Source: Utricularia gibba | Lineage: Eukaryota > Streptophyta > Magnoliopsida > Lamiales > Lentibulariaceae | Direction of reading: 5' to 3' | DNA length: 64,000 nucleotides | NCBI GenBank assembly: GCA_002189035.1 | Contig: NEEC01000011.1 | Coordinates: 1,054,001 to 1,118,000 of the forward strand | Shown: positions 34,491-53,969 of the stretch, piece by piece | Layout of the letters: the number at the start of each line of letters is the position of its first letter | Position numbering within the stretch: position 1 is the stretch's first letter | Notes under the pieces: model-generated | The model's input: the letters and a program-made list of their open reading frames with translations, nothing else | What the model was told of the DNA's origin: nothing | The model's database searches: none | Position numbers and translations under genes: made by a program

Positions 34491-34839
34491 TTTGTGTAGT
34501 AAGTCTTCAGGGTGATATTTGGGTTTTTTTACCCGTTTGAATGTTTAATGCTTATTTTTATATAACTTGTCAAAGTTCTCATTTTTGTTTTCTAGAAAAA
34601 ATCTTCACTTGAACCCCCTTTTCTCCTCTGCTGTAATTTGGGTTCTTTGCAATGTTATTTATGTTTTGGTGTGATGAGTTTTATCCCGTCCTGGATGTTA
34701 GGTTTTGTGATTTGTAAGCTTTGATATGATTTTTAAATAAATACAGATGCTGCTTTTTTTTTCTTGATATTCGAACTATAATAACTCTTTTTTAATTCTT
34801 TATGTGCCATTGCAACTTTGTTTCTAGTAAGAACAAACT

Positions 34840-35440
34840 TGAAAGACCTTTTGTATTTGTAGTTAGCAGTTGGTCACAAGCTAAAGTTGCTTTGAACCTG
34901 TTAAGAGAGAGGAGAGGCTGGTTTGATCTAGTTTTGAGTGAAGTTCACATGCCTGATATGAACGGATTCAAACTTCTGGAGTTGGTTGGTTTGGAAATTG
35001 ACCTTCCTGTAGTAAGTAGTAATTATAGTGAAGTGAAACGCGGTATACCTTGTGTATAGATATCTAATTTCAGTATCATGATGCAGCGATGTCTGTTGAT
35101 GGGAGACCTGACCTTGTGTCGCGAGGAATATGAGATGGAGCTTGTGATTACTTAATTAAGCCAACGAGGGATGAGGAATTGAAAAACATTTGGCAGCATG
35201 TTGTTCGGAAAAGGTGGAGTGAAAACAAAAAACATGATCCATGGAGGATCATGATCGTCCCAAAAGAACAACGGGAGATGGTGCCTGTGATTCTTCAGCG
35301 AGTGAAGCTGCAGATGAGGCACACAAGACGAGAAAGAAAAGAGAAACTTGAAAGATGGAGATGATGCTGAATTGGAAAATGATGATCCAAATGGATCCAA
35401 AAAGCATTGTGTAGTCTGATCTGTGGAGCTCCATCAGCAG
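34840..35440 (+). pseudogene. type-B response regulator (ARR-B) fragment
   Basis: The receiver domain is recognisable as AKVALNLLRERRGWFDLVLS, then EVHMPDMNGFKLLELV (34880-34990). After an intron come DGRPDLVSRGI[14 protein letters not shown] (about 35095-35165) and [20 protein letters not shown] (35170-35235). A third stretch, LENDDPNGSKKH, runs into VV-stop-SVELHQQFV (35365-35440), the start of the Myb-like GARP DNA-binding domain. Type-B regulators are nuclear transcription factors of cytokinin signalling. Here the first exon with the DDD acidic pocket is missing, the phospho-accepting Asp is Glu (SEVHMPD), two Trp or Trp-like codons are stops, and the GARP domain is cut off. The kept intron position argues for a DNA-level copy and not a retrocopy. 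Confidence 0.85.
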
Positions 35441-35449
35441 TTTGTTACT

Positions 35450-36858
35450 GGGGAGAATTCAAGCCAGCATTCTCCAGGAGGCCTCCGACTTGCCGGAAGC
35501 TTCCCAGCCATGAAACCTCATTGTCATCACACGCCATGTACTGATGTGGTGGTCGTGGCGTTGAGGAAATCTACCTCCCTTTCTGATCCAATGCATATTA
35601 GGATCTTCCAAAGTTTGGTGCACTGAGCCATCAACATCCATGTTCCTGACTAACGAACGACTCCATCATCCCCTTCAAATTTTTTCTCGTGAAGGACCAG
35701 ACATCTAAGTGGGTGGCTTGCACTCTAACTTCATGTATTCATATATACACAAAAAGTATCAAGAATGTAAAAAATATATTAATAAAATAATAATAATTAA
35801 AAAAAAAACCCTAAAACCCATGGATCCAACTCAGTAGATCAAGACGAGTACAAGTCGAGTCAAGGAATTAATCTACATGGGTTTGACCTACCAAATCAAC
35901 TACTTAATTTTTTCCTTGACGAACCAGATTCGTTCGAGTATGATCTGACCCATACTCTGTTCTAGCCACATTATCCATGATTAATACAAAAAAGGTATTT
36001 TAGTACCTGATCTATAACTTCATATCAGTTGTTGGCTGATGTATTCACCAAGTCTATCAATATTCTATCTTTTTTATCTATCATGGAAAAAGCTTGGTTT
36101 GGACCCTGCTCCATCAAACTTGAACAGATCAAATCAGGAAATGACTTTCATGACTTGGAAAGGGAGTTAAGATGTTAAGAAACATTTGGAGACACTTGAG
36201 TTAATTGTACTTTCTTGTTTTAATGTTGCACTTACTTTACCAAAGTGTAATTATATTTTAAAATATTAGAAGAAATAAAAATTTTTGTTTAAGTGATTTT
36301 AACCTATTTTTTGATTTATATATATGTCAATCAAATCTAATCTCGAATTAAATTGATGATTTAGAATATTACCTAATATCCTTTTATATTTAAATATAAT
36401 TTTGAATTAAAATACTAACATTCCCTTCACCTTCTACTGAATAAATTGGTGATATGCAATTTTCACGAAATTTAGTTGATGAAATACCTTATTTTTTTTA
36501 TATATTTTGTAAAATATCCTTTATTACTTTGTAAAAATTATGTTATTCGATCAATAGATGTTATTTGGATCTAATGTATATTTTTTTATTTTAAATTTAT
36601 ATTATACATTATTTGATTATTTGGAATAATTTGAATGTATTGTTTATTTATTCAATATTTCACTTATTATATTATATCTCATTGGATTGTTTGAATTTTT
36701 TAAATCAAGTGCTTATTTATTCTTTATTTTAAATTTATATAATGCATCATTTTATTGTTTGAAATTATTTAGATCAAGTGCTTATTTTTTATTTATTATG
36801 ATCTTGTATTACATGTTGTTATTCTATCATTAATTATTAATATTATAGAATGTAAATT
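35450..36858. other. intergenic, no gene seen
   Basis: About 1.4 kb, extremely AT-rich from 36240 onward with TTTATTAT-type runs. No coding exon or repeat ends are recognised. Confidence 0.5.
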
Positions 36859-38237
36859 TGATAAACGAAAATTTCTTAATATCGTTGCAATAAAAATAAA
36901 AATTTCGTTATCAAATAAATTTATAGTCCCTAATCTACACAAAATACAAATTTAGAAAACTTGTATAGTGGATGTCGGAATCGATCACGAAGAGCTTGTG
37001 CTTGCTAAATGTTTTAGTAAATGCACAATTCGGAATAACAGTAAGTCTTAGTCTAAGCTCAGACCAACAGTGGTAAACAAGTTCGGTAAACAAGATTAAT
37101 AAACAATATTAGGTTTTAACGCTAAAGGTAAAAAGGACTGGTTCTAATTCAGAATAATACGCACGTGCCTTAATGATCTGTAGGTGGTGTTATGCTAAAG
37201 TTTCTAATTTAATTTACCATGCTCCTATACTCACACCTTCAAATAACCTAAGTCTACCTAGGTCATTCATCATATTTTTGGTTAAGCTAGTTTCCCATAT
37301 CATCAACAATATTGCATTTAGGTCTACCTACATGCAAAGCATATAGAATTAAGTATACCCGGTTCTACTGGTTCTATCCCTGACTAACACCTACTGCTCT
37401 CGTCTTGATTTGTTGATCTACCTCTAAATCAAGCATCTAAATTGTGAAGCTACTTATTCCCCTCCTTAGGTCTTCCCATGTATTGATAGAAACAAAAACT
37501 AAGGAACAAACATAAATTTCATTATTAACCCTAAACACACATCACCATACTTCACCTTAAAACATCCCTAAGGCTTTAGCTACTCATATTTGGAAAATAA
37601 AACATGATTTCATTCAGATAAGTTGGCAAAAATAACAGGAACATTGTAAACAAGTTAAATACAGAAACTCGAAACATTCAGAAAACGGAAAGCAAATAAA
37701 GATTGTTTTATCGTCCGGTTGCTATTATTCACAGCCCAGAATAGTAGCGCTGGGCTAGGCTCTGTTGCATTTCTTGATGATGAGGGTCTTCTTCCCCTCT
37801 TCTGGTTAGTATTTTTCGCATTGAGGGAGAAGCTCCCTTGTGTGTGTTCTGTATTCTCCCCCTTGTCACTGTTGTTTTCGAAAAATATCTTCCTTTGTTC
37901 AATCCAACTCACTGTTCCTGACACCAGCACTGTTCCCGACCTGAACTTGCAGACTGCAGGCAGCAGAACAGTGCTCATTGTCCCACTTCGGCTGTTGTGC
38001 CCTTTTTTACTTGTTTCACACGTTTGTAAGTCTAATTTTTCTGCTAATCTCCTGTTGAACTCGGTCAAACATTAGTAATAAAGGTGGTGGATTAAATCAA
38101 AGGATCCACTTTTTGACACAAAAATACAAAATTAACATAAACACACATAAAAATTGAAAAACCACATTTACCTAATCTAAACAAAATAAAATATAACCAT
38201 TTTGTATTATAAAATTCAAAGAAAATGTGTGATATCA
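36859..38237 (-). mobile_element. solo LTR, TGATAA family, minus strand, TSD AAATT
   Basis: Reading on the minus strand the LTR starts TGATATCACACATTTTC at 38237 and ends TTTCGTTTATCA at 36859. The 5-bp duplication AAATT flanks it (36854-36858 and 38238-38242). At 1379 bp it is the longest copy of the family, and it is collinear with 14406-15684. Open frames on both strands near 37655-38075 lie inside it and are not conserved in the other copies. Confidence 0.85.
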
Positions 38238-38242
38238 AAATT

Positions 38243-45567
<7,325 letters not shown>

Positions 45568-47155
45568 ACATTCAGAACAAGGTATTTGACAGGCAGGATA
45601 TGCCATCGTTGTCTTTATTCGCTCATATGGAAAAAAATATACTATATACTTTAAAAATACATTATTTCCCTTCCAATATTTTCACGAACAAAAAATGCGA
45701 ATTGCAATATTTTTATAAAATCTAAATCATGTTGAAAAGAAATGGTTAACACAGTTTGCGGGTCGGGGCAAATATCCATTAGAGGTGGGAACGGGTTGGG
45801 CGGTGCGCTGGCCAGCCCAAAGTCTAATTTCGGAAAACTTTTAAATTTTAGACAAATTTTAGGAAAAACGACCAAAATTTGAGAATACTTTATTTCAGAA
45901 ATTTTGTAAAAACATTGTAGAGACGTAATGCCATCGGTATCCTCAAAGTGGCCGGCGCCGGCCACCTCTGGATATGGTTGGGGTGTTCCCCGGTGGAGAA
46001 AGCAATAATGGTTTTAAATTTCATTATAATTTACGAAAATTTTGGATTTTCAATTCGGAAAACCAGCCAAAATTTGAGAACATTCTGATGAAATTGAAAA
46101 TATTGTTTAAAATGAAATATTCTTGAAATTTGTTTTCATCAAAATTAGAATATTATTTTTCAAGTAATTAATTATTTAATTAATTAAAATAAAATAAATG
46201 AGGATGTTGATTTGTGGATCCATGAATGGCCCAATGCCCATCTCAAGGAAGGAGCTCAAATGTCTCTTCCCATGTCGATCTTGCTTCAATTACCGGCCCA
46301 CATTTACCTTGCCTCTCTCTCAGGCGCTGTCTCATTGCTCTTTCCCTGAGCAGAAATTCATTCTGAGCTTCTTCCTTTTGTTTTCCGCAATTGTGTCAGG
46401 TATAACTATAATAACATTCACCAGGTTTTATGTTGCCTTCGTCAATGTGGGTTCCGTTCTTTCCCTTCTTTTTTTGTGTGATGAAAAGAATAGTGATAAC
46501 CGTTTTCTTGTAATTACTCCTGTTGGTATTCTGAAGTCCTTTACCTGCAGTGGATTCTATTCAGGTGCCATTCATGTTTGTGATTTTTTTTACTCAATAT
46601 GTTGCTCTCAAGTCTCAGTTATTTTGTGGTTGTAATGAGGAAGTTGTGTGATTGATCTTCTGTGACGCTCATAAAGTTTGCGGGTCAAAAAGCTCCACCA
46701 TTTGGAGTTTTAGGATATAAGTGAATTCATGTGACGCTCATAAAGCTGCATTTTCACTGGGATTCTTTACCTGAGACCATTGATATGTTTGATTATGTTA
46801 TTTATTGAGCATCCTTTTTTTTCCGGTAGTGAGTACGCGTGTCTAAAGAGTTTAGCTTGAACTTCAGACATGTTTGAGTACTGCATTTACTCATGTTTTT
46901 TTCTCCTGGTTCGGGACCTTTTGTTATCTCAGATGTGCAATCCTACAGAACAGAAGATCATATCCGAGAAATTCATGGGTATTAGTCCGATTCCTTGTTA
47001 GCATGGGGTTGTGGCTGAATGATCATAGATCATTAATGTGGCCGGTGGATGTGCATGGCTGGCTACTTGAAGAGAGTGTAACTGGTTTCAGTTGTCTTGA
47101 TCGCTCATGTCTTTTGGGTTAAGTCATAAATTTTTCTTCGGATTAGTTTGTAAGG
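45568..47155. other. 3' end of AlaRS gene and 5' leader of the next gene
   Basis: No coding exon is seen. A pyrimidine-rich stretch at 46200-46400 followed by CAG|GTATAAC (donor at 46400), with possible acceptors near 47090 (GGTTTCAG), suggests a 5'-leader intron of the galactosyltransferase gene. This is an inference from splice-like signals. Confidence 0.4.
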
Positions 47156-50144
47156 ATGAAACGCTTGAAAGCGGATTCTCCAGGTGTGAGGAGGTTCAAA
47201 TTATCTTATGTCTTCTTGGGAATAGCTGCATTTTATTTGATTCTTCTTTTATTCAAATTTCCGGATTTTTTTGAGGCTGCATCCGTTTTGAGCAGTGATG
47301 GAAACGGAAACTTTGAGGAGCTAACTTTCAGGGATGTTAATGTTGAAACTAGTAAACCTGGTGATGCTTCTGATGGTTCTCATAGGATATTGCAGAATGA
47401 TGAAACCCAGAGTGATCTGGTTGCAGAAGAGTCGTCACATGAGCTTACCAAAATTTTTTCAATGAAGAACACTGCACAGCAAGAATACAGAGCAATAACT
47501 TCTGAAATACTGAAAAGAATGAATAGAACCGGTAACACAAGTGTGTTGGAAAGGGTGGCAAATGAGGCTCGTGCTTTGGGGTTGAAGGCTTGGAAAGAAG
47601 TGACTAAGTATGATGGGAAGGCAATTGACATGAGTAGCATTTTAGAAGGGAAACCTGAGTCATGCCCTTCATGGGTTTCAATGAGCAGAGAGGAATTGGC
47701 CAAGAAAGATCTTTTGATGTTTCTTCCATGTGGTCTTGCCGCAGGTTCTTCTATCACAGTGATTGGGACCCCGCACTTCGCTCACCAGGAGTATGTTCCA
47801 CAACTTGTTAGGACAAGGCATGAGGAAGGGTTGGTGTTGGTATCACAGTTCATGGTTGAGCTGCAGGGATTGAAGGCTGTGAATGGGGAAGATCCACCAA
47901 AGATTCTGCACTTGAATCCTCGGCTGAGAGGTGATTGGAGTCACCAGCAAGTGATTGAGCATAATACATGCTATAGAATGCAGTGGGGTAAAGCTCAGAG
48001 GTGTGATGGCATACCATCCAGAAGGGACGATGATATTTTGGGTAACATTTTAAATGTTCTGTAGGTCTTTTAAAAATCATTTATTTATTTTTTCAGAAAT
48101 GTAATGAGCTTATGGCCTAAATGCTATCTTCTATTGGCTTTTGGTATCTGCCTTTAATAAAAAACGGATCAAAATTGTTTTCAGTTTTAACTCTTTAGTT
48201 TGGCAGTTGATGGACATTTGCGTTGTGAGAAGTGGATGCGCAATGATATCATTGATGCTAAAGAATCGAAGATATTCTCATGGTTCCAGAGGTTCATTGG
48301 AAGAGCTAAAAAACCAGAAGTTACATGGCCATTCCCTTTTCGGGAAGGACGGATGTTCGTGTTGACTATCCGTGCTGGAATAGATGGATTTCATATTAAT
48401 GCTGGGGGCCGGCATGTGACATCTTTCCCATATCGGATGGTAGCTACTTGCATTCCATATTGAATTCCTGCATACCAGAGTACACTTTTCGTTTATGTTT
48501 AGCACTTGTGGCTGTGGTCACATGCAAACCCCATAAAAACAAGTGATATATTGGCGCCCCTTTTGGACTGTTGTTTGGCTATAATGCATTTTTTCAGATT
48601 TTGTTCTTTTTCTGTTTATTTTTCCCCTCACTGGTGAAATGACATTTTTACCGGTTTTTGGAATTCTAATGCATGTGGTATTGAATCTTTCTCAGTATTG
48701 TTGTTGCAAAGCTCGTAGGTGTAACTGTTTCACATCTATTAGACGTTCTGCCTTGTATTAGGTGTTGGTTTTTGTTCGCCATTTCATGGTTTTGGTATTT
48801 TATATTGGCTTTGTATCTTCAGGGGTTCACTTTGGAAGATGCAACGGGGTTGGCAATTAAAGGAGATTTGGATGTCCATTCAGTATTTGCTACTTCGCTG
48901 CCAACCTCGCATCCTAGTTTTTCACCACATAGAGTGCTTGACTTCTCAGATAAGTGGAAGATTGATCTTCCCAAGGGTCGTCTTCAGCTTTTTATTGGAG
49001 TTCTTTCTGCCACAAATCACTTTGCAGAACGAATGGCTGTAAGAAAGACATGGATGCAATCTGATCCAATCAAGAAGTCAAAAGTGGCTGTCCGATTCTT
49101 CGTTGCTCTTGTAAGCTATCGTTTGTTTCTTTCTTTAATGTGACTAACACATGAAAAAAAAAAAAAAAAAGAAAGGTAAGTTTGTAGTTTGAGTTGTGGT
49201 TATTTGCTATGTGCACTATATTGCCTGATGTCGTTGGAGCCTGATTGCTTGTCACTCTGACATTATGCAATGTTGCTTTAGAACACACGCAGTGAGGTCA
49301 ATGCAATATTGAAGAAAGAAGCTGCTTATTTTGGTGATACTGAAATATTGCCCTTCATGGATCATTATGAACTGGTAGTTCTTAAAACTGTCGCCATTTG
49401 TGAGTTCGGGGTATGTTGTTCAAGCTAGCTGCTTTTCTCCCACCCATAGATAGACCTCTCTCACCTTCGTTCACGGCATTTGCCTCTTTGCTTTACAGGT
49501 ACACAATGTTACTACTCCTTACATCATGAAATGCGATGATGACACTTTTATCCGGGTGGAGACCATCTTGAAGGAAATTGAAGACGTCTCTGATGGAAGA
49601 CCTCTGTATTTGGGTAATCTAAACCTGCTGCACAGACCTCTTAGGACTGGGAAATGGGCAGTCTCGTATGAGGTATATATCAGCTACTTTTCCGTGTGAT
49701 AACACTGAGCTATGAAGCTTGACCCTTGGCCCAATCTCTCCCAGGACTGGCCAGAAGAGATTTACCCCCCTTATGCTAATGGTCCCGGATACATAATATC
49801 ATCTGACATCGCGGAATACATCGTTTCTCAGCACACGAAACATAGCCTACGGGTTTGCCTTCTTTCCAAAAACCAGTGTTCCTTGATCTAGAGTGATTCT
49901 TGTTCAGAGCAAGCTGAAAAAAAGGGTGGTTGGTGTGCAGTTGTTCAAGATGGAGGACGTGAGCATGGGCATGTGGGTGGAGCAGTTCAACAGCTCGAGA
50001 AGCGTCAAGTATTCCCACAATTGGAAGTATTGCCAGTACGGGTGCATGGAGAACTACCACACAGCACACTACCAGTCTCCGAGACAGATGTTTTGCTTAT
50101 GGGACCATTTGATGAAAGGGCAGGCGCAGTGCTGTAACTACTGA
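47156..50144 (+). CDS. hydroxyproline O-galactosyltransferase (GALT-type, galectin + GT31)
   Basis: Adds the first galactose to hydroxyproline in arabinogalactan proteins, in the ER/Golgi. Exons: 47156-48041, 48207-48439, 48823-49110, 49282-49410, 49499-49672, 49745-49852, 49941-50144. All join in frame and give 673 residues, the normal size. A short basic N-terminus is followed by one membrane anchor (about residues 18-36, [20 protein letters not shown]), as in type II Golgi enzymes. The galectin domain spans roughly residues 190-385, ending [16 protein letters not shown]. The GT31 domain follows, with [20 protein letters not shown], the metal-binding DDD in [12 protein letters not shown], and [12 protein letters not shown] near the end. 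The start is the only ATG ahead of the anchor in frame. Closest relatives by layout are Arabidopsis GALT4/5/6; I cannot choose among them. No lesion is seen. Confidence 0.92.
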
Positions 50145-51302
50145 TCTCAATAGTTAGTGGTAGCGTGCTTCCTTTTTGCATCCAACATGGCTGTGGTGTT
50201 GTAACTCAATTCTTCAGGCTCCACTTGCCTCCTGTTGTGCAGCATGTGTATGGCTTCTAATGGCACATGATGCCTTTTGCCCATTTCGTATCATCACCGG
50301 TGCGGATTCGCATCAGCGCGTTTTATATAGAATCAAACAGTATTCATAATAAAGATTTCTAAACATAGTGAGTCAATTGCAATGCCATTTTTGGAAAAAT
50401 TAAAATATTCTTTCAAAGGACTTAATCCAGATGACACTCCATGTTTTTCATTTTGATATAGTTAAAATAACACGTTTTAAAGTCGGTTGTTGAATCAGTT
50501 AAGTGACGCCTAACACTCGACCAGTAGAATCGAGCGAATTTTACTTTTTTTGTACATTTTTAAATCTTTATGAAGCTATTTTTTAGATTCTGAATTATGA
50601 TTTTTCTAACTATTTTTATAATTTATTCTTTTTGAACTTTCATCTATTTAAACTTTTACATCTTATTGAGATTAACCTATTTATATAATTTTTTTGTAAT
50701 GAAATTGGTTGTTGTCTTAAAACAATTTTTAATTTATATTAATACTATAAAAAATTAAAAATAATGAAACCCAATTTGATGGGATCAAGTCGATTTGACA
50801 ACCAAATGGATTGATTGCGCTTGTCGAAGATGATGATGATGAAGCTTCTGGAAATGGCTTCGGTCCCACACTTTATCCATTCCACCCACAGCTTGAGCTC
50901 GCGGCTGCCCCCGCTCCGGCCTCCATTTTTAATTATTAAAAAAATGAACAATAAAACAAGGTTTAGTGTAAAGACATGCCTCGCCGCAAACAACTTATAT
51001 GAATATTTATTTAAAATAGGTATCCATCGACCCTATTTTTGTATAGCGCAGCGCGTTGCAGAAAATGACGTGTTTGGGCGAAAATGAGGTCACGTGCGAG
51101 GAGCAGTAGGACACGTGGGAATCGGCCTCGCAAGAGAAACAAGATACGTCACTTCTCTCTTGTTATTCCGTCGCTTCGTTTCCGCGAGAAGGCAACTGGG
51201 GAAAAGAAAAAGGGAGAAGAGCACTAGCTCCTTTTGGAACTGCGTTCAGGTTTTCATCCGGGGAATTACGGAGTCTGTGGAGTCAAATCTTTCGGTTAAT
51301 TG
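50145..51302. other. 3' region of the galactosyltransferase gene and promoter of the next gene
   Basis: 50145-50360 is likely 3' untranslated sequence. 50400-50800 is AT-rich. From about 50815 the sequence is GC-richer, with CG and CACGTG-like words (TCACGTGC at 51090, ACACGTGG at 51110), which are G-box-type elements in a plausible promoter of the ASG1-like gene. Confidence 0.45.
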
Positions 51303-53969
51303 ATGGTAAATATGGTGATGGGAAGCGAATCTGGGTATCGGAGCGGCGACAAGGCTTATGCGGTCAAGATGGAGATTGAGGATTCTCTGCAGGAAGAACA
51401 TGCCCCGCTCAATAAGCGCCCCAGAGTAACTTCCCTCAGTCTTTTTCTCTTCTTAGGTATTTGTAGTTAGTAGTTCGTCTTTTGGGTGCTGGGGATTTTG
51501 TATGTGATGAATTAGGGTGTCCGAATTCCGGGACTAAATGAGATATTTACTTAATTTTGGTCGGGATCTGAATAAGGTCTTTATGAAATTTGGGATCAGT
51601 TTTTCGAATCTTGTGTAATCTTCGATTGGTAGAGGTCGTGCTTAAAATCCCGTTCTGTGGGTTTCCTACGTAATTAGCTTTGTTGTTAATATACGAATGA
51701 TAACCCTATCCATTTCGAGTTAATTTTGATGTTATTGTGTACAGCTGACTTGGTAAATTGTTATCATTTGGTCCTTTGTTTAGAACCATTTAAACCTGCC
51801 TCTTTGGTATGGTCATTTTTAGTTCTAAATTTGGTACTATGTGGCTGCTGCAGCAGAGTTTGGCAATGGGTGGGTTGACAGTACCTCAGACGGAATACAA
51901 CCCGCTTGACGAGCCAAGTCCTTTGGGTTTGCGTCTTAGGAAAAGCCCATCACTTCTGGAGTTGATTCAGATGAAACTTTCAGAAGCAAATGCAACGAAA
52001 GTGGGGAGTCAAAGTCATGGAAAGAAAGAGTTGAAAAGTATCGCTGCTCCAGGTGATAAGTTGAAGGCCTCCAATTTTCCAGGTTCAGTTCTTAGAATTG
52101 GCAGCTGGGAGGTAAGCTTTCAATTTTTATAAAATCCTCCGGTAGAACGTGTGTATAAAAAATAAATTGGTTCCCCATTGCAGTATAAATCAAGATACGA
52201 GGGGGACCTGGTGGCGAAGTGTTATTTTGCGAAGCATAAGTTGGTCTGGGAGGTTCTTGACGGGGGTCTGAAAAATAAAATAGAAATTCAGTGGTCTGAT
52301 ATCATGGCATTGAAAGCAAATTACCCTGATGATGGGCCAGGGACTCTGGACGTTGTGGTAATAATTTGTTGGTCGTAAAGGTGTTTCTTTATGTCTAACT
52401 TCGTTTTGATTACAGGACGGCTGTAAAAATTTACTTTATTGTTCATTTTTCAGCTTGCGCGGCAGCCTCTCTTCTTTCGGGAGACAAATCCACAACCCAG
52501 GAAGCATACCCTTTGGCAAGCAACGTCTGACTTTACTGGTGGAGAAGCAAGTGTACACAGGTCACAGCTTTTTCACATGCTTAGCGAGTGATGCCTTTGT
52601 TGGGTGTTTGTTTCTGTATAAAAGCTTTCTCTTGGTGATTTCTGCTCTTTGAGATCGATTTTAAACATGTCTCATATTAGGCCATGTCCAAATAGTTTTT
52701 CTATATACTATCCAACATTCTTGCTATCTATTGCATTTAATTATTCCCCATGCTCATGGTTCGTAGTTTCATATTTTTCAGTAATGATTTCGTTTCCCTT
52801 TGAAATATTTGAAACTTCAAAGTATTCAAATGCGTTGGTATAGTGTTAAGTCATATGTGTTTTTGATGCTTGTCTTTTATGCTTTTCACAGGAAACACTT
52901 CTTAGAGTGCCCACCAGGTTTGTTGGGTAAACATTTTGAGAAACTAGTGCAGTGTGACCCGCGCTTGAATTTTCTTAGTCAGCAAGGGGAGATAGCACTA
53001 GATTCGCCATATTTTGAACCCAAAGTGCAAGTCTTTGATGATCAACCTTGTTCTAACAATGATCTTGACTTGAATAGAGAGGGTAGTCCTTCCCTTTTTA
53101 GTTTACTGGATAATGCCTCGCCGTTTGCTCAGTCCTCTTCCTCACGGAATGATGTCGAGAATGTCGCCAGGAGCACAGAATTTTTCACTCATGAGACACC
53201 TTCTCCAAGTTCAGGTAGTATTTGTGCTGAATAGTTTTCTGAATGTGATCATAAATCGATCTTCATTATCAAATCGGTAGAAAATAACAAATTGCATGTT
53301 TGTTCCCTTATGATCAATCTTCTGGTTGAAAATTGACTACCTGACTTTTACACTATTGTTTTGTGTTATGCTGTCTCTAGGATTGGTCATGATCTGGTTG
53401 TAGTAGAAGGTTTGTGATTTTGTGATCCATGTTTACTTTCAGCTCATCACACGTCCGCTGTCGAGGAAATAAAAGGTTTTGGATTCGACCATCTAAGGGA
53501 AGCCAGTAACTGGGACCAGATCATGGTCCCTGGTCTCCGTTCATCGATGTCAATGAGCGACTTAGTGAACCATCTCGAGCATCGGATATCTGAGCAAGGA
53601 AATACCTCAAACCCAAGCCTTTCCAGTGAGGACTGGGAGAGCCTACAAATGTTGGATGAAATCAACCGCTGTTTGTTCAGTGACTTCAATAACACTCCCG
53701 AATCCGATGACAAGTCCCTCATGTCTAGAGTCAACTCTCTCTGCTGTCTCCTGCAGAAAGATACAGCTTCCTGCTCAAATCCACCGGATTCCGGCACACC
53801 ACGAAGGGCCAACGATGACAAGAAAAACCCGGAGGCTCCATCTGATCCTGACCGAACAATGCCACGGACTGACTCTGTTGGCGATCTACTGCTCAACCTG
53901 CCAAGGATAGCTTCGCTACCGCAGTTCTTGTTCAACATTTCAGAAAATTTCGAAAGCCAAGCCCGCTGA
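51303..53969 (+). CDS. ASG1: ASG1-like protein (ALTERED SEED GERMINATION 1 family)
   Basis: Exons: 51303-51425, 51857-52111 (or from 51854), 52184-52357, 52454-52560, 52892-53214, 53443-53969. They join in frame and give 502 or 503 residues. The conserved block EYNPLDEPSPLGLRLRKSPS, then LLELIQMKL, lies near residue 55-85. It is followed by a compact globular region (GSWEYKSRYEGDLVAKCYFA, VWEVLDGGLKNKIEIQWSDI, LDVVLARQPLFFRETNPQPR) and an FLECPPGLLGKHFEKLVQCD block. The C-terminal third is Ser/Asp-rich and probably disordered. The family is plant specific; the Arabidopsis member ASG1 was found in a germination and stress screen and its biochemical role is not settled. The start ATG at 51303 is followed by in-frame Met codons at 4 and 6, so the exact start is uncertain by a few residues. 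No lesion is seen. Confidence 0.88.

Noticed and set aside
37655-38075. Open frames on both strands of 118-137 codons
   Set aside because: They lie wholly inside the solo LTR at 36859-38237 and are not shared by the other LTR copies.
47380-47757. 125-codon minus-strand open frame
   Set aside because: Antisense shadow of exon 1 of the galactosyltransferase.
53447-53938. 163-codon minus-strand open frame
   Set aside because: Antisense shadow of the last ASG1-like exon, which has strong protein-family support on the plus strand.
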